A DNA stretch of 64,000 bases from Raineyella sp044508675 (GCA_044508675.1 JBIQHF010000012.1:24112-88111), one strand, 5' to 3'. Positions 32,065-41,582 are shown, counted from the first letter of the stretch. Numbers and translations are program-made. Notes: a model not told the origin generated them from the sequence alone.

Positions 32065-32886
32065 GTGAAATCATCTCGGGTGGACACTGTGCGTCCGTCC
32101 GGTGACCGGCGGGTCACCGCGGCGGCGGGTTCCCCCTTGCCCACTCCCAGCGTCCGGGAGGCCGACCACTCGACCCGCGAGCTCGTGGCGCGTTCCATCC
32201 TGGAACACGGTCCCTCCACCGCCGGCCAGCTCGCCGAGCGACTCGGCCTGACCCCCGCAGCGGTGCGCCGCCACCTCACCGTCCTCGAGGAGGAGGGCGA
32301 CCTGACCAGCCAGGAGGAGCGGGTCTACGGGGCCCGCGGACGGGGCCGTCCGGCCAAGGTTTTCCTGCTCACCGATGCCGGGCGGGCCCACTTTCCCTCG
32401 ACGTACGACGAGCTGGCCATCCAGGCCCTGCACTCCCTGCAGGCGGCCGGCGGCGACAGCGCCCTGGAGAAGTTTGCCGAGGACCGGGTCGCCGGCGTGG
32501 TGCGCAGCTACCGGGCCATCGCCGAGGCGGCCGAGGACGCCGATGAGCTCCTCGACCCGCCCGAGGTCCTCGCCCGGGCGCTCAACGACAACGGGTACGT
32601 CGCCTCGACCCAGCCGGTCCAGCACGGCGAGCAGGTGTGCCAGCACCACTGCCCGGTGGCCCAGGTGGCGGTCGAGTTCCCCGAACTGTGCGCCGCGGAG
32701 ACCATGGTGTTCTCCAAGCTCCTCGGCGGGCACGTGCAGCGACTGGCGACCATCGCCGACGGCCACGGCATCTGCACCACGCACATCCCGGATGTCGTCG
32801 CCGCACCCCGCCCCACCACCGACCCGACCACCGCGGCCGCACCAGCGGCACGCTCCACCCGAAACTCCACCCTTCAGGAGGGCTGA
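32065..32886 (+). CDS. sufR: SufR-type Fe-S cluster-binding repressor of the suf operon
   Basis: A 273-aa transcription regulator. The winged helix-turn-helix is at about residues 38-90 (TAGQLAERLGLTPAAVRRHLTVLEEEG). The C-terminal cluster-binding region has Cys/His spaced C-x12-C-x13-H-x13-C around HHCPVAQVAVEFPELC and HGICTTH, as in cyanobacterial and mycobacterial SufR, which sense Fe-S status and repress suf. It heads the suf operon, 3 nt before sufB. The GTG start is used since no in-frame ATG is better; the ~200 nt upstream hold its promoter, which I could not define. Confidence 0.87.
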   Translation: MKSSRVDTVRPSGDRRVTAAAGSPLPTPSVREADHSTRELVARSILEHGPSTAGQLAERLGLTPAAVRRHLTVLEEEGDLTSQEERVYGARGRGRPAKVFLLTDAGRAHFPSTYDELAIQALHSLQAAGGDSALEKFAEDRVAGVVRSYRAIAEAAEDADELLDPPEVLARALNDNGYVASTQPVQHGEQVCQHHCPVAQVAVEFPELCAAETMVFSKLLGGHVQRLATIADGHGICTTHIPDVVAAPRPTTDPTTAAAPAARSTRNSTLQEG

Positions 32887-32889
32887 CCG

Positions 32890-34323
32890 ATGACCCAGGT
32901 GTCCAACGAGCCGCAGCTCACGCAGGCCGAACAGATCGATGCCCTCAGCCAGTACGAGTACGGCTGGCACGACCCGGACAGCGCCGGCGCGATGGCGGAG
33001 CGCGGCCTGAGCGCCGAGGTCGTCGCGAACATCTCCGGCCTGAAGCACGAGCCCGAGTGGATGCTCCGGCGTCGCCTGAAGGCGCTGAAGCTCTTCGACC
33101 GCAAGCCGATGCCGACCTGGGGTGCCGAGCTCGACGAGATCGACTTCGACAACATCAAGTACTTCGTCCGCTCCACCGAGAAGCAGGCCCAGTCCTGGGA
33201 GGACCTGCCCGAGGACATCAAGAACACGTACGACCGCCTCGGTATCCCGGAGGCGGAGAAGGCTCGCCTGGTCGCCGGCGTCGCCGCACAGTACGAGTCC
33301 GAGGTCGTCTACCACAAGATCAACGAGGAGCTGGAGCGCCAGGGGGTGATCTTCCTGGACACCGACACCGGCCTCAAGGAGCACCCGGAGATCTTCGAGG
33401 AGTACTTCGGCACGGTCATCCCCTCCGGCGACAACAAGTTCGCGGCGCTGAACACCTCGGTATGGTCCGGCGGCTCGTTCATCTACGTGCCGAAGGGCGT
33501 CCACGTCGAGATCCCGCTGCAGGCCTACTTCCGGATCAACACCGAGAACATGGGCCAGTTCGAGCGGACCCTGATCATCGCCGACGAGGGCTCGTACGTG
33601 CACTACGTCGAGGGCTGCACCGCCCCGATCTACAAGTCCGACTCGCTGCACTCGGCCGTGGTCGAGATCATCGTGAAGAAGAACGCCCGGGTCCGTTACA
33701 CGACGATCCAGAACTGGTCGAACAACGTGTACAACCTGGTCACCAAGCGCGCCGTCTGTGAGGAGGGCGCGACGATGGAGTGGATCGACGGCAACATCGG
33801 GTCCAAGGTCACCATGAAGTACCCGGCCGTCTACCTGATGGGGGAGCACGCCCGCGGCGAGACCCTGTCGATCGCGTTCGCCGGTGAGGGCCAGCACCAG
33901 GACACCGGGTCCAAGATGGTCCACCTGGCGCCGAACACCTCCAGCTCGATCGTCTCCAAGTCCGTCGCCCGCGGCGGTGGCCGCTCGTCCTACCGCGGCC
34001 TGGTACAGGTCGAGCCGGGCGCGGCCCACTCGAAGTCGTCGGTGCGCTGTGACGCGCTGCTGGTGGACAACATCTCCCGCTCCGACACCTACCCGTACGT
34101 GGACGTCCGCGAGGACGAGGTGTCGATGGCTCACGAGGCCACCGTCTCCAAGGTTTCCGAGGACCAGCTGTTCTACCTGATGTCGCGCGGCATGGCCGAG
34201 GACGAGGCGATGGCGATGATCGTGCGCGGCTTCATCGAGCCGATCGCCAAGGAGCTGCCGATGGAGTACGCCCTGGAGCTCAACCGCCTGATCGAACTCC
34301 AGATGGAGGGGGCCGTCGGCTGA
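32890..34323 (+). CDS. sufB: Fe-S cluster scaffold protein SufB
   Basis: A 477-aa SufB, core scaffold of the SufBCD complex on which Fe-S clusters are built in the cytoplasm. Diagnostic segments are TSVWSGGSFIYVPKGVHVE, ENMGQFERTLIIADEGSYVHYVEGCTAP and, near the C-terminus, SSVRCDALLVDN with the conserved cysteine, then EDQLFYLMSRGM. It starts 3 nt behind sufR with AGGAGG overlapping the sufR end. Length and order are standard for actinobacteria. Confidence 0.96.
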   Translation: MTQVSNEPQLTQAEQIDALSQYEYGWHDPDSAGAMAERGLSAEVVANISGLKHEPEWMLRRRLKALKLFDRKPMPTWGAELDEIDFDNIKYFVRSTEKQAQSWEDLPEDIKNTYDRLGIPEAEKARLVAGVAAQYESEVVYHKINEELERQGVIFLDTDTGLKEHPEIFEEYFGTVIPSGDNKFAALNTSVWSGGSFIYVPKGVHVEIPLQAYFRINTENMGQFERTLIIADEGSYVHYVEGCTAPIYKSDSLHSAVVEIIVKKNARVRYTTIQNWSNNVYNLVTKRAVCEEGATMEWIDGNIGSKVTMKYPAVYLMGEHARGETLSIAFAGEGQHQDTGSKMVHLAPNTSSSIVSKSVARGGGRSSYRGLVQVEPGAAHSKSSVRCDALLVDNISRSDTYPYVDVREDEVSMAHEATVSKVSEDQLFYLMSRGMAEDEAMAMIVRGFIEPIAKELPMEYALELNRLIELQMEGAVG

Positions 34324-34361
34324 CCCGCCGCCCGCCCAGCCAATCCGTACGCCACGAGAAA

Positions 34362-35555
34362 GTGACCCCGTTGTCCGTCGATACCGCTAGCGCGACCCCC
34401 GCAGGCGTCAACCCGCCGCCGGCCACGATCGCCTCCCACCTGCACTCCACCCCCTCCTGGGACCCGGCAGACTTCCCCGTCCCCAAGGGCCGGGAGGAGA
34501 TCTGGCGCTTCACCCCGATCAAGCGCCTGCGCGGGCTGTTCGAGGCCGATGCGACCGGCCGGCGGCTGGCCCGGGACGTGTCGGTGCCGGCGGGGGTCAG
34601 CGTCACCGAGACCAGCACCGAGCAGGCCAAGGCGCTCGGCGGCCGCCCGCCGATGGACCGGCTCGCCGTGATGGCCGTGGCCAATGCCGGCGGGGCACTC
34701 CACATCGACGTCCCGGCGGAGGTCCGGCTGGACGAGCCGGTCGTCGTGAAGCTCACCGGTGAGGGCGCCGACCAGGTCGTGCACGGCCACGTCGTCGTCA
34801 CCATCGGTCACCACGCCGAGGTCACCCTCGCCCTGGAGCACGTCGGATCCGCCACCTACGACGCATACGTGTCCGTGGTCGTCGGCGAGGGCGCCCAGGT
34901 CAACCTGGTCGAGCTGCAGCTGTGGGACGACGACGCGGTGCACGCCGGCCAGACCTCGGTCCAGGTCGGCCGCGACGCCTCGGTCACAGCGGTGACGGCC
35001 ACGTTCGGTGGCGACCTGGTCCGCCTCACCCAGACCACCGACTACGCTGCGGTCGGCGGCGAGCTGCACCAGTACGGCATCTACTTCGCCGATGCCGGCC
35101 AGCACCTGGAGCACCGCCTGCTGGTCGACCATGCGACCCCGAAGTCGGTCTCCAGGGTCGACTACCGCGGCGCGCTCCAGGGAAAGGGCGCCCACACCGT
35201 CTGGGTCGGTGACGTGCTGATCCGCAAGGGCGCCGAGGGCATCGACACGTACGAGTCGGACCGCAACCTGGTGCTCACCGACGGCTGCCGCGCCGATGCG
35301 GTGCCGAACCTGGAGATCGAGACCGGTGAGATCGCCGGTGCCGGGCACGCGGCGACGACCGGCCGCTTCGACGACGAGCAGCTGTTCTACCTGCAGAGCC
35401 GCGGCATCCCCGAGGACGAGGCGCGCAAGCTGGTGGTGTTCGGCTTCTTCACCGAGATCATCAACAAGGTCGGCGTGCCCGACATCGAGCAGCGGCTCAC
35501 CGAGGCAGTCACCGCGGAGCTGCGCGACTTCGTCGGCACGCCCGAGACCGCCTGA
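34362..35555 (+). CDS. sufD: Fe-S cluster assembly protein SufD
   Basis: A 397-aa SufD, partner of SufB and SufC in the scaffold complex. It has the family beta-helix core (VVVTIGHHAEVTLALEHVG, YRGALQGKGAHTVWVGDVLI) and the typical end DDEQLFYLQSRGIPEDEARKLVVFGFF. The conserved His-containing segments are present. The GTG at 34362 is the most upstream in-frame start; a TTG at 34371 is possible. It lies 38 nt behind sufB. Confidence 0.95.
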   Translation: MTPLSVDTASATPAGVNPPPATIASHLHSTPSWDPADFPVPKGREEIWRFTPIKRLRGLFEADATGRRLARDVSVPAGVSVTETSTEQAKALGGRPPMDRLAVMAVANAGGALHIDVPAEVRLDEPVVVKLTGEGADQVVHGHVVVTIGHHAEVTLALEHVGSATYDAYVSVVVGEGAQVNLVELQLWDDDAVHAGQTSVQVGRDASVTAVTATFGGDLVRLTQTTDYAAVGGELHQYGIYFADAGQHLEHRLLVDHATPKSVSRVDYRGALQGKGAHTVWVGDVLIRKGAEGIDTYESDRNLVLTDGCRADAVPNLEIETGEIAGAGHAATTGRFDDEQLFYLQSRGIPEDEARKLVVFGFFTEIINKVGVPDIEQRLTEAVTAELRDFVGTPETA

Positions 35556-35592
35556 CCACCCCCCACGACTTCAGCACCACAGGAGACCACCC

Positions 35593-36360
35593 ATGGCAAC
35601 CCTCGAGATCCACGACCTGCACGTCCAGGTCGACACCGACAACGGCCCCAAGCCCATCCTCAAGGGCGTCGACCTGACCATCCGGTCGGGCCAGACGCAC
35701 GCGATCATGGGTCCGAACGGCTCGGGCAAGTCCACCCTGGCCTACACGCTGGCCGGTCACCCCAAGTACACCGTCACCGGCGGCACCGTCACCCTCGACG
35801 GCGACGACGTGCTGTCGATGACCGCCGACGAGCGGGCCCGCGCCGGCCTGTTCCTGGCCATGCAGTACCCGGTCGAGGTGCCCGGTGTGTCGGTCGCGAA
35901 CTTCCTGCGGACGGCCAAGACCGCGGTCGACGGCCAGGCCCCGAAGATCCGCACCTGGACCAAGCAGGTCAACGACGCGCTCGGCCGGGTCGACCTGGCC
36001 CCGTCCTTCGGCCAGCGCTCGGTGAACGAGGGCTTCTCCGGTGGAGAGAAGAAGCGCCACGAGATCGCCCAGCTCGAGCTGCTCAACCCCAAGGTCGCGA
36101 TCCTGGACGAGACCGACTCCGGCCTGGACATCGACGCCCTGCGCGTGGTGTCCGACGGCGTCAACCGCTTCATCGAGCAGGGTGACCGCGGGGTGCTGCT
36201 GATCACGCACTACACGCGGATCCTGCGCTACATCAAGCCGGATGTCGTCCACGTCTTCGTTGACGGTCACATGGTCACCGAGGGCGGCCCCGAGCTGGCC
36301 GAAGAGCTCGAGGCGGAGGGCTACGACAAGTACCTGAAGGTGGCGCGCGCAGATGCCTGA
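35593..36360 (+). CDS. sufC: Fe-S cluster assembly ATPase SufC
   Basis: A 255-aa ABC-type ATPase that powers conformational change of SufBD. Walker A is MGPNGSGKST, the SufC-typical signature is FSGGEKKRHEI and Walker B is VAILDETDSGLDI. GGAG lies before the ATG at 35593. The stop overlaps the sufS start by 8 nt. Confidence 0.96.
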   Translation: MATLEIHDLHVQVDTDNGPKPILKGVDLTIRSGQTHAIMGPNGSGKSTLAYTLAGHPKYTVTGGTVTLDGDDVLSMTADERARAGLFLAMQYPVEVPGVSVANFLRTAKTAVDGQAPKIRTWTKQVNDALGRVDLAPSFGQRSVNEGFSGGEKKRHEIAQLELLNPKVAILDETDSGLDIDALRVVSDGVNRFIEQGDRGVLLITHYTRILRYIKPDVVHVFVDGHMVTEGGPELAEELEAEGYDKYLKVARADA

Positions 36361-37657
36361 TACCCAGGTCGACGAGGCCGTCACCGGCGCGTACGACGTC
36401 GACGCCATCCGGGCGGATTTCCCGATCCTTGACCGGATGGTGGGGGACTACCCGCTGGTCTACCTGGACTCGGCGAACACCTCCCAGAAGCCGCGCAGCG
36501 TGATCCGCCAGGCGGCCGACTTCTACGCCCACCACAACGCCAACGTCGCCCGCGCCATGCACATGCTGGGCGCCGAGGCGACCCAGGCGTACGAGTCCGC
36601 CCGGGCCACGATCGCCGATTTCATCGGCGCGGCCGACGCGGCCGAGGTGATCTACACCAAGAACGCCTCCGAGGCGCTCAACCTGGCCGCGAACACGCTG
36701 GGCTCGCGCCTGAAGCCCGGCGACGAGGTGGTGATCTCGGTGATGGAGCACCACTCCAACATCGTGCCGTGGCAGCTGGTGTGCCAGCGCACCGGGGCGA
36801 CCCTGCGCTGGTTCGACGTGACCGAGGAGGGCCGTCTCGACCTGGAGAAGAGCGTCGCCGACGGCCTGATCAATGACCGGACCCGGATCGTGGCGATCAC
36901 CCGGCAGTCGAACGTGCTGGGCACCATCAACCCGGTCGGGGTGCTGGCCGAGATGGCCCACTCCGTCGGGGCCGTGCTGGTCGTCGACGCCTCCCAGGCA
37001 GTGCCGCACATGGCCACCGACGTGCAGGAGTGGGGCGCCGACATGGTCGCCTTCACCGGCCACAAGATGCTCGGCCCGACCGGCATCGGTATCCTCTGGG
37101 GCCGCTACGAACTGCTGGAGCAGCTGCCGCCGTTCCTCGGTGGCGGGGAGATGATCGAGGTCGTCCGGATGGAGGGCTCGACCTACGCGCCCCCACCGCA
37201 CCGCTTCGAGGCCGGCACGATGCCGATCGCCCAGGCGGTCATGCTCGGCGCGGCGATCGACTACCTCAACGACATCGGCATGGACCGGATCGCCGCCCAC
37301 GAGCACCGGATCACCTCGTACGCCCTGGGCCGCCTCGCCGAGGTGAAGGGGCTGCGGGTCCTCGGGCCGACCGAGGCGGTCGACCGGGGAGGTGCCATCG
37401 CCTTCGAGCTGGAGGGCGTGCACCCGCACGACGTGATGACCATGCTCGACTCCCGTGGTATCGCCGTGCGCGGCGGACACCACTGCGCCCGCCCGCTGCA
37501 CGACCGTTTCGGGGTCCAGTCCTCGACCCGGGCCTCGGCCTACCTGTACACCACCGAGCACGAGATCGACGTGCTGGTCGAGGCCCTCGACTACACCCGG
37601 GACTTCTTCAACCGGCCGCGGACGTCCTCGCGGACCCGCCGGAAAGAGCACCGATGA
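36353..37657 (+). CDS. sufS: Cysteine desulfurase SufS
   Basis: A 434-aa PLP enzyme that takes sulfur from cysteine for cluster assembly. The PLP lysine is in AFTGHKMLGPTGIG (about residue 240) and the persulfide-forming cysteine is in RGGHHCARPLHD (about 381), typical of group II (SufS/CsdA). It overlaps sufC by 8 nt and sufU by 4 nt, so all are translated together. A ~15-residue N-terminal extension precedes the usual IRADFPIL start. Confidence 0.96.
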   Translation: MPDTQVDEAVTGAYDVDAIRADFPILDRMVGDYPLVYLDSANTSQKPRSVIRQAADFYAHHNANVARAMHMLGAEATQAYESARATIADFIGAADAAEVIYTKNASEALNLAANTLGSRLKPGDEVVISVMEHHSNIVPWQLVCQRTGATLRWFDVTEEGRLDLEKSVADGLINDRTRIVAITRQSNVLGTINPVGVLAEMAHSVGAVLVVDASQAVPHMATDVQEWGADMVAFTGHKMLGPTGIGILWGRYELLEQLPPFLGGGEMIEVVRMEGSTYAPPPHRFEAGTMPIAQAVMLGAAIDYLNDIGMDRIAAHEHRITSYALGRLAEVKGLRVLGPTEAVDRGGAIAFELEGVHPHDVMTMLDSRGIAVRGGHHCARPLHDRFGVQSSTRASAYLYTTEHEIDVLVEALDYTRDFFNRPRTSSRTRRKEHR

Positions 37658-38121
37658 ACGTCGAGATGATGTACCAGGAGATCATCCTGGACCACTACAA
37701 GGAGAAGCACCACAGCGGTCTGCGCGATCCGTACGACTCCGAGGTGCACCACGTGAACCCCAGCTGTGGTGACGAGATCACCCTGCGGGTCAACCTGGAC
37801 GGCGAGACCATCAGCGACGTGTCGTACGAGGGCGAGGGCTGCTCCATCTCGCAGGCCTCGACCTCGGTGATGACCGACCTGGTGATCGGTCGCAGCATCG
37901 AGCAGTCCCAGGTGCTGTACGACCACTTCAAGGAAATGATGGAGTCCCGGGGCCGGATCGAGCCCGACGAGGACGAGTTCGAGGACGGCATCGCGTTCGC
38001 CGGTGTCGCCAAGTTCCCTGCGCGCGTCAAGTGCGCGCTGCTGAGTTGGTCCGCGCTGCGCGATGCGCTGATGCGTGCGACCTCCACGACCGAGCCCCAC
38101 CCGAAGGAGGACCGGGCATGA
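37654..38121 (+). CDS. sufU: SufU sulfur-transfer (Zn) protein
   Basis: A 155-aa SufU that accepts the persulfide sulfur from SufS. The three conserved cysteines are in NPSCGDEI, GEGCSISQAS and RVKCALLSW. The SufU-specific insertion between the second and third cysteine is present. ATG overlaps the sufS stop (ATGA). Confidence 0.95.
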   Translation: MNVEMMYQEIILDHYKEKHHSGLRDPYDSEVHHVNPSCGDEITLRVNLDGETISDVSYEGEGCSISQASTSVMTDLVIGRSIEQSQVLYDHFKEMMESRGRIEPDEDEFEDGIAFAGVAKFPARVKCALLSWSALRDALMRATSTTEPHPKEDRA

Positions 38122-38540
38122 GTGAAACAGTCGAGACCCGCGATGACCAGGCCGTCGAGGCCCCTGCCGACAAGGTGCAGGACCGGGAACTGATGGGTGA
38201 GGCCGTCTCGGCGCCCGCCCCGGTGTCGGCCAAGCCCACCAATGAGGACGTGATGGAGGCCCTGAAGGACGTCGTCGACCCCGAGCTGGGGATCAACGTC
38301 GTCGACCTGGGCCTGATCTACGGCGTACACGTGGACGACGACTCCACGGTCGTGGTCGACATGACCCTGACCAGCGCGGCCTGCCCGCTCACCGACATGA
38401 TCGAGGACCAGGCTGAGGCGGCCCTGGAGGGGATGGTCAACGGGATGCACATCAACTGGGTGTGGATGCCGCCGTGGACCGCCGCCAAGATCACCGAGGA
38501 CGGCCGCGACCAGCTGCGGGCGATGGGCTTCAACGTCTGA
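38118..38540 (+). CDS. sufT: SufT / MIP18-family (DUF59) Fe-S assembly factor
   Basis: A 140-aa protein with a 45-residue variable N-terminus and a DUF59/MIP18 domain: DVVDPELGINVVDLGLIY and TSAACPLTDMIEDQ with the conserved cysteine. Members help mature Fe-S proteins. It overlaps sufU by ATGA and ends the operon; a GC-rich inverted repeat (GCCCCAC...GTGGGGGC, 38549-38568) follows and may terminate it. Confidence 0.92.
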   Translation: MSETVETRDDQAVEAPADKVQDRELMGEAVSAPAPVSAKPTNEDVMEALKDVVDPELGINVVDLGLIYGVHVDDDSTVVVDMTLTSAACPLTDMIEDQAEAALEGMVNGMHINWVWMPPWTAAKITEDGRDQLRAMGFNV

Positions 38541-38575
38541 TCCACCCGCCCCACACACCCGTGGGGGCACCCGGA

Positions 38576-38612
38576 CGACACGTACGACCTGGACGACCCG
38601 ACACGTACGACC
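38576..38612. repeat. Duplicated 14-bp word CGACACGTACGACC
   Basis: Exact copies at 38576-38589 and 38599-38612, 23 bp apart, in the gap before the acyltransferase gene. The spacing is close to two helical turns, so binding by a dimeric regulator is possible. Purely a pattern observation. Confidence 0.6.
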
Positions 38613-38624
38613 ATCAGGAGCCCG

Positions 38625-39971
38625 ATGAGCGACGAGGGGCAGCGCAACGTCACCGTCGACCTGGCGCGGGCGCTGGCCATCCTGGTGGTCGTGTGGTTTC
38701 ACCTGTCGTTCTTCAGGATCTCCCTGGCCCCCGGCGACGGCACCGGACTGCTGGGGTTGGTCGGCCTGACCCTGAGCATGCGCGGGTTCGGGCCGGTCGG
38801 CTGGATCGGCAGCTGGTTCCTGCAGATCATGCCGCTGTTCTTCGTCGCCGGTGGCTTCGCCAACACCTTGGTCGTGGACCGTCACGTCCGTGAGGGGCAG
38901 GGTTACGGCCACTACCTGGCCCGGCGCGCCGGCCGGTTGGTCGGCCCGCTCGGGTTGTACCTGGGCTTCTGCACGGTCGTGGGGACGATCATCGCCTGGG
39001 TGGGCAGCGTGGCGGTGGGCGTGGCCGTCACCGCGTTGGCCACCCGGGTGCTGTGGTTCCTGGCGATCTACCTGGTGATCATCCTGCTTGCCCCGGCGAT
39101 GGTGCGTGCCCATGACCGGTGGGGGATCGCGGTCGCGGCCCTGTTGCTGGCCGGCTCCCTGCTGGTCGATGCGGCCAGCTTCGCCACTGGCAGCCTCGAG
39201 CTGCGGGAGCTCAACCTGCTGCTGGTCTGGCCCTTCGCCCACCAGCTCGGCATCGCGTACGCCCGTGGCGGGTTGCGCCACCAACCGGAGCTGCTCAGCT
39301 GGCTGACTCTGGCCGGCGCCGTCGCGGCGATCCTGGCGCTGCTGGCCGTCGCGCCCTATCCGACGACTGCGGTCGGCCTCGGCGACCAGATGGTCTCCAA
39401 CCTGGCCCCGCCGACCACCCCGATGGCGATGTTGGCCCTGGCCCAGTTCGCGGTGCTGGCGCTGGTCGAGCGGCATGCCGGCGACCGGTTGCGCCGCAGC
39501 GCGCCCCTGCAGCGGGTGCTCGGTGTCGCGAACGCGACCGCGGTAACCACCTATCTGTGGCACCTGCCGATCATTGCGCTGTCGGTCGGGATCCTGCTGG
39601 TCCCCACCCTGGTGGCCGGCCGGCCGCTCGAGGTGCTGCTGACCACCCCGTTCGTCTATCTGGTCGCGGTGCCCCTGCTGGTGCTGCTCATCCCGCGGAT
39701 CGGCCGGGTCGAACAGGCCCTCAGCCCACCGGCCGGGTCTCGGGTGTCCACCGGGCTGGTGCTGGCCGGCATGCTGGTGCTGATGGCCGGCCTGGAACTG
39801 GTACGGGCGAACGGGATGGTGCTCCACCCGGGCGCCCCGTGGTCCAGCGCCGGGGTCCTGCTCTTCGTGGCCGGGGCCACCGCGGTCGCCAAGGGCTCGA
39901 ACCTGACCGGCGGAGGTCGCCAGCGCTGGCAGGGGCACGACGAATCGGTGCTTCCGGGGGGCCGCGCATAG
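38625..39971 (+). CDS. Acyltransferase-3 family membrane protein
   Basis: A 448-aa integral membrane acyltransferase (AT3 / OafA-like). The N-terminal signature DLARALAILVVVWFHLSFF holds the conserved Arg/His pair of the first segment, followed by about ten hydrophobic segments; FFVAGGFANT and TYLWHLPIIAL are further family features. Members O-acylate cell-surface glycans or lipids. It stands between the suf operon and an ABC-F gene; no specific substrate can be proposed. CAGGAG precedes the ATG. Confidence 0.8.
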   Translation: MSDEGQRNVTVDLARALAILVVVWFHLSFFRISLAPGDGTGLLGLVGLTLSMRGFGPVGWIGSWFLQIMPLFFVAGGFANTLVVDRHVREGQGYGHYLARRAGRLVGPLGLYLGFCTVVGTIIAWVGSVAVGVAVTALATRVLWFLAIYLVIILLAPAMVRAHDRWGIAVAALLLAGSLLVDAASFATGSLELRELNLLLVWPFAHQLGIAYARGGLRHQPELLSWLTLAGAVAAILALLAVAPYPTTAVGLGDQMVSNLAPPTTPMAMLALAQFAVLALVERHAGDRLRRSAPLQRVLGVANATAVTTYLWHLPIIALSVGILLVPTLVAGRPLEVLLTTPFVYLVAVPLLVLLIPRIGRVEQALSPPAGSRVSTGLVLAGMLVLMAGLELVRANGMVLHPGAPWSSAGVLLFVAGATAVAKGSNLTGGGRQRWQGHDESVLPGGRA

Positions 39972-39974
39972 TAT
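39969..39974 (+). promoter_or_regulatory. -10-like hexamer TAGTAT for a leaderless ABC-F transcript
   Basis: Ends 6 nt before the GTG at 39981, which lacks a Shine-Dalgarno. It overlaps the last codons and stop of the acyltransferase gene. Confidence 0.4.
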
Positions 39975-39980
39975 GGCGCG

Positions 39981-41582
39981 GTGTTGACTGCCCGCGATCT
40001 CGAAGTCCGTGCCGGAGCCCGCCTCCTGCTGGAGCCCATCTCGTTCCAGGTCGGCCCCGGCGACAAGATCGGGCTGGTCGGCCGCAACGGCGCGGGCAAG
40101 ACCACGATGACCCGGATCCTGGCCGGCGAGTCGCTGCCGGCTGCCGGCGAGGTGCAGCGGACCGGCCACATCGGCTACCTGCCGCAGGACCCCCGTTCCG
40201 GCGACCCGGACGAACTGGTCCGGGACCGGATCCTCGGCGCCCGCGGACTGGACCACATCCTGCGCCGGATGAAGCGGGCCGAGGTCGAGATGTCGGAGGC
40301 GACCGACGACCAGGTCCGGGATGCCGCGATGGCGACGTACGCCAAGGCGGAGACCGCCTTCCTGACCGCCGGTGGGTACGCAGCCGAATCCGAGGCCTAC
40401 CGGATCGCCTCCAACCTGGCCCTGCCCGAGCGGGTCCTGGTGCAGCAGCTCAAGACCCTGTCCGGCGGCCAGCGGCGACGGGTGGAACTGGCCCGGATCC
40501 TGTTCTCCGACGCCGACACGCTGCTGCTCGACGAGCCGACCAACCACCTGGACGCCGACTCGATCATCTGGCTGCGCGGCTTCCTGCAGGGCTACTCCGG
40601 CGCGGTGATGATGATCTCCCACGACACCGACCTGCTCGAGGCGACGGTGAACAAGGTCTTCCACCTGGACGCCAACCGCGCGGTGATGGACATCTACTCG
40701 ATGGACTGGAAGCGTTACCTGACCCAGCGCGCCGCCGACGAGGCCCGCCGCAAGCGGGAGCGCCAGAACGCCGAGCGCAAGGCCGGTCAGCTGATGGGCC
40801 AGGCCGACAAGATGCGCGCCAAGGCCACCAAGGCCGTCGCCGCGCAGAACATGGCCCGCCGGGCCGAGAAGCTGCTGGCCGGACTCGAGGAGGAGCGCCA
40901 GACCGACCGGGTCGCCAAGATCCGCTTCCCCGAGCCCGCCCCGTGCGGCAAGACTCCGATCAGGGCGCAGAACCTGTCCAAGTCGTACGGCTCGCTGGAG
41001 GTCTTCACCGGCGTCGACCTGGCCATCGACAAGGGCTCCCAGGTGGTCATCCTGGGGCTGAACGGTGCCGGCAAGACCACCCTGCTGCGGATGCTGGCCG
41101 GGGTGGAGGAGCCGGACACCGGCCAGGTCGTCCTCGGCCACGGGGCCCGGGTCGGCTACTACGCCCAGGAGCACGAGACCATCGACGTGTCCCGTACGGT
41201 CCTGGAGAACATGGTGTCCGCTTCGCCGGACCTCAACAACACCGAGGTCCGCAAGATCCTGGGCTCGTTCATGTTCACCGGCGACGACGTGCTCAAGCCC
41301 GCCGGCGTGCTGTCCGGCGGCGAGAAGACCCGGCTGTCGCTGGCCATGCTGGTGGTGTCCGCGGCGAACGTGCTGCTGCTCGACGAGCCGACCAACAACC
41401 TGGACCCCGCCTCGCGCGCCGAGGTACTGGGCGCGATCAACACCTACGCCGGCGCGATCGTGCTGGTCACCCACGACGAGGGCGCCGTCCAGGCGCTCGA
41501 CCCCGACCGGGTGCTGCTACTCCCCGACGGGGACGAGGACCTGTGGAGCCCGGAGTACGCCGAGTTGGTCTCGCTGGCCTGA
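39981..41582 (+). CDS. ABC-F family ribosome-associated ATPase
   Basis: A 533-aa soluble protein with two ATPase domains and no membrane part. Walker A motifs are GRNGAGKTT (about residue 36) and GLNGAGKTT (about 360); signatures LSGGQRRRVEL and LSGGEKTRLSL; Walker B motifs LLLDEPTNHLD and LLLDEPTNNLD. The long linker at about 235-300 is rich in Arg, Lys and Ala (P-site tRNA interaction motif type). ABC-F proteins act on the ribosome in translation control or antibiotic protection; a housekeeping role is more likely here given the setting with an HTH protein, as in many actinobacteria. Confidence 0.92.
   Translation: MLTARDLEVRAGARLLLEPISFQVGPGDKIGLVGRNGAGKTTMTRILAGESLPAAGEVQRTGHIGYLPQDPRSGDPDELVRDRILGARGLDHILRRMKRAEVEMSEATDDQVRDAAMATYAKAETAFLTAGGYAAESEAYRIASNLALPERVLVQQLKTLSGGQRRRVELARILFSDADTLLLDEPTNHLDADSIIWLRGFLQGYSGAVMMISHDTDLLEATVNKVFHLDANRAVMDIYSMDWKRYLTQRAADEARRKRERQNAERKAGQLMGQADKMRAKATKAVAAQNMARRAEKLLAGLEEERQTDRVAKIRFPEPAPCGKTPIRAQNLSKSYGSLEVFTGVDLAIDKGSQVVILGLNGAGKTTLLRMLAGVEEPDTGQVVLGHGARVGYYAQEHETIDVSRTVLENMVSASPDLNNTEVRKILGSFMFTGDDVLKPAGVLSGGEKTRLSLAMLVVSAANVLLLDEPTNNLDPASRAEVLGAINTYAGAIVLVTHDEGAVQALDPDRVLLLPDGDEDLWSPEYAELVSLA

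Noticed and set aside
37695..41474. A 1,259-codon open frame on the minus strand across sufU, sufT, the acyltransferase and the ABC-F gene.
   Set aside because: It mirrors well-recognised plus-strand genes; its translation is His/Gly/Gln-rich without any family. Such shadows are common in high-GC DNA.
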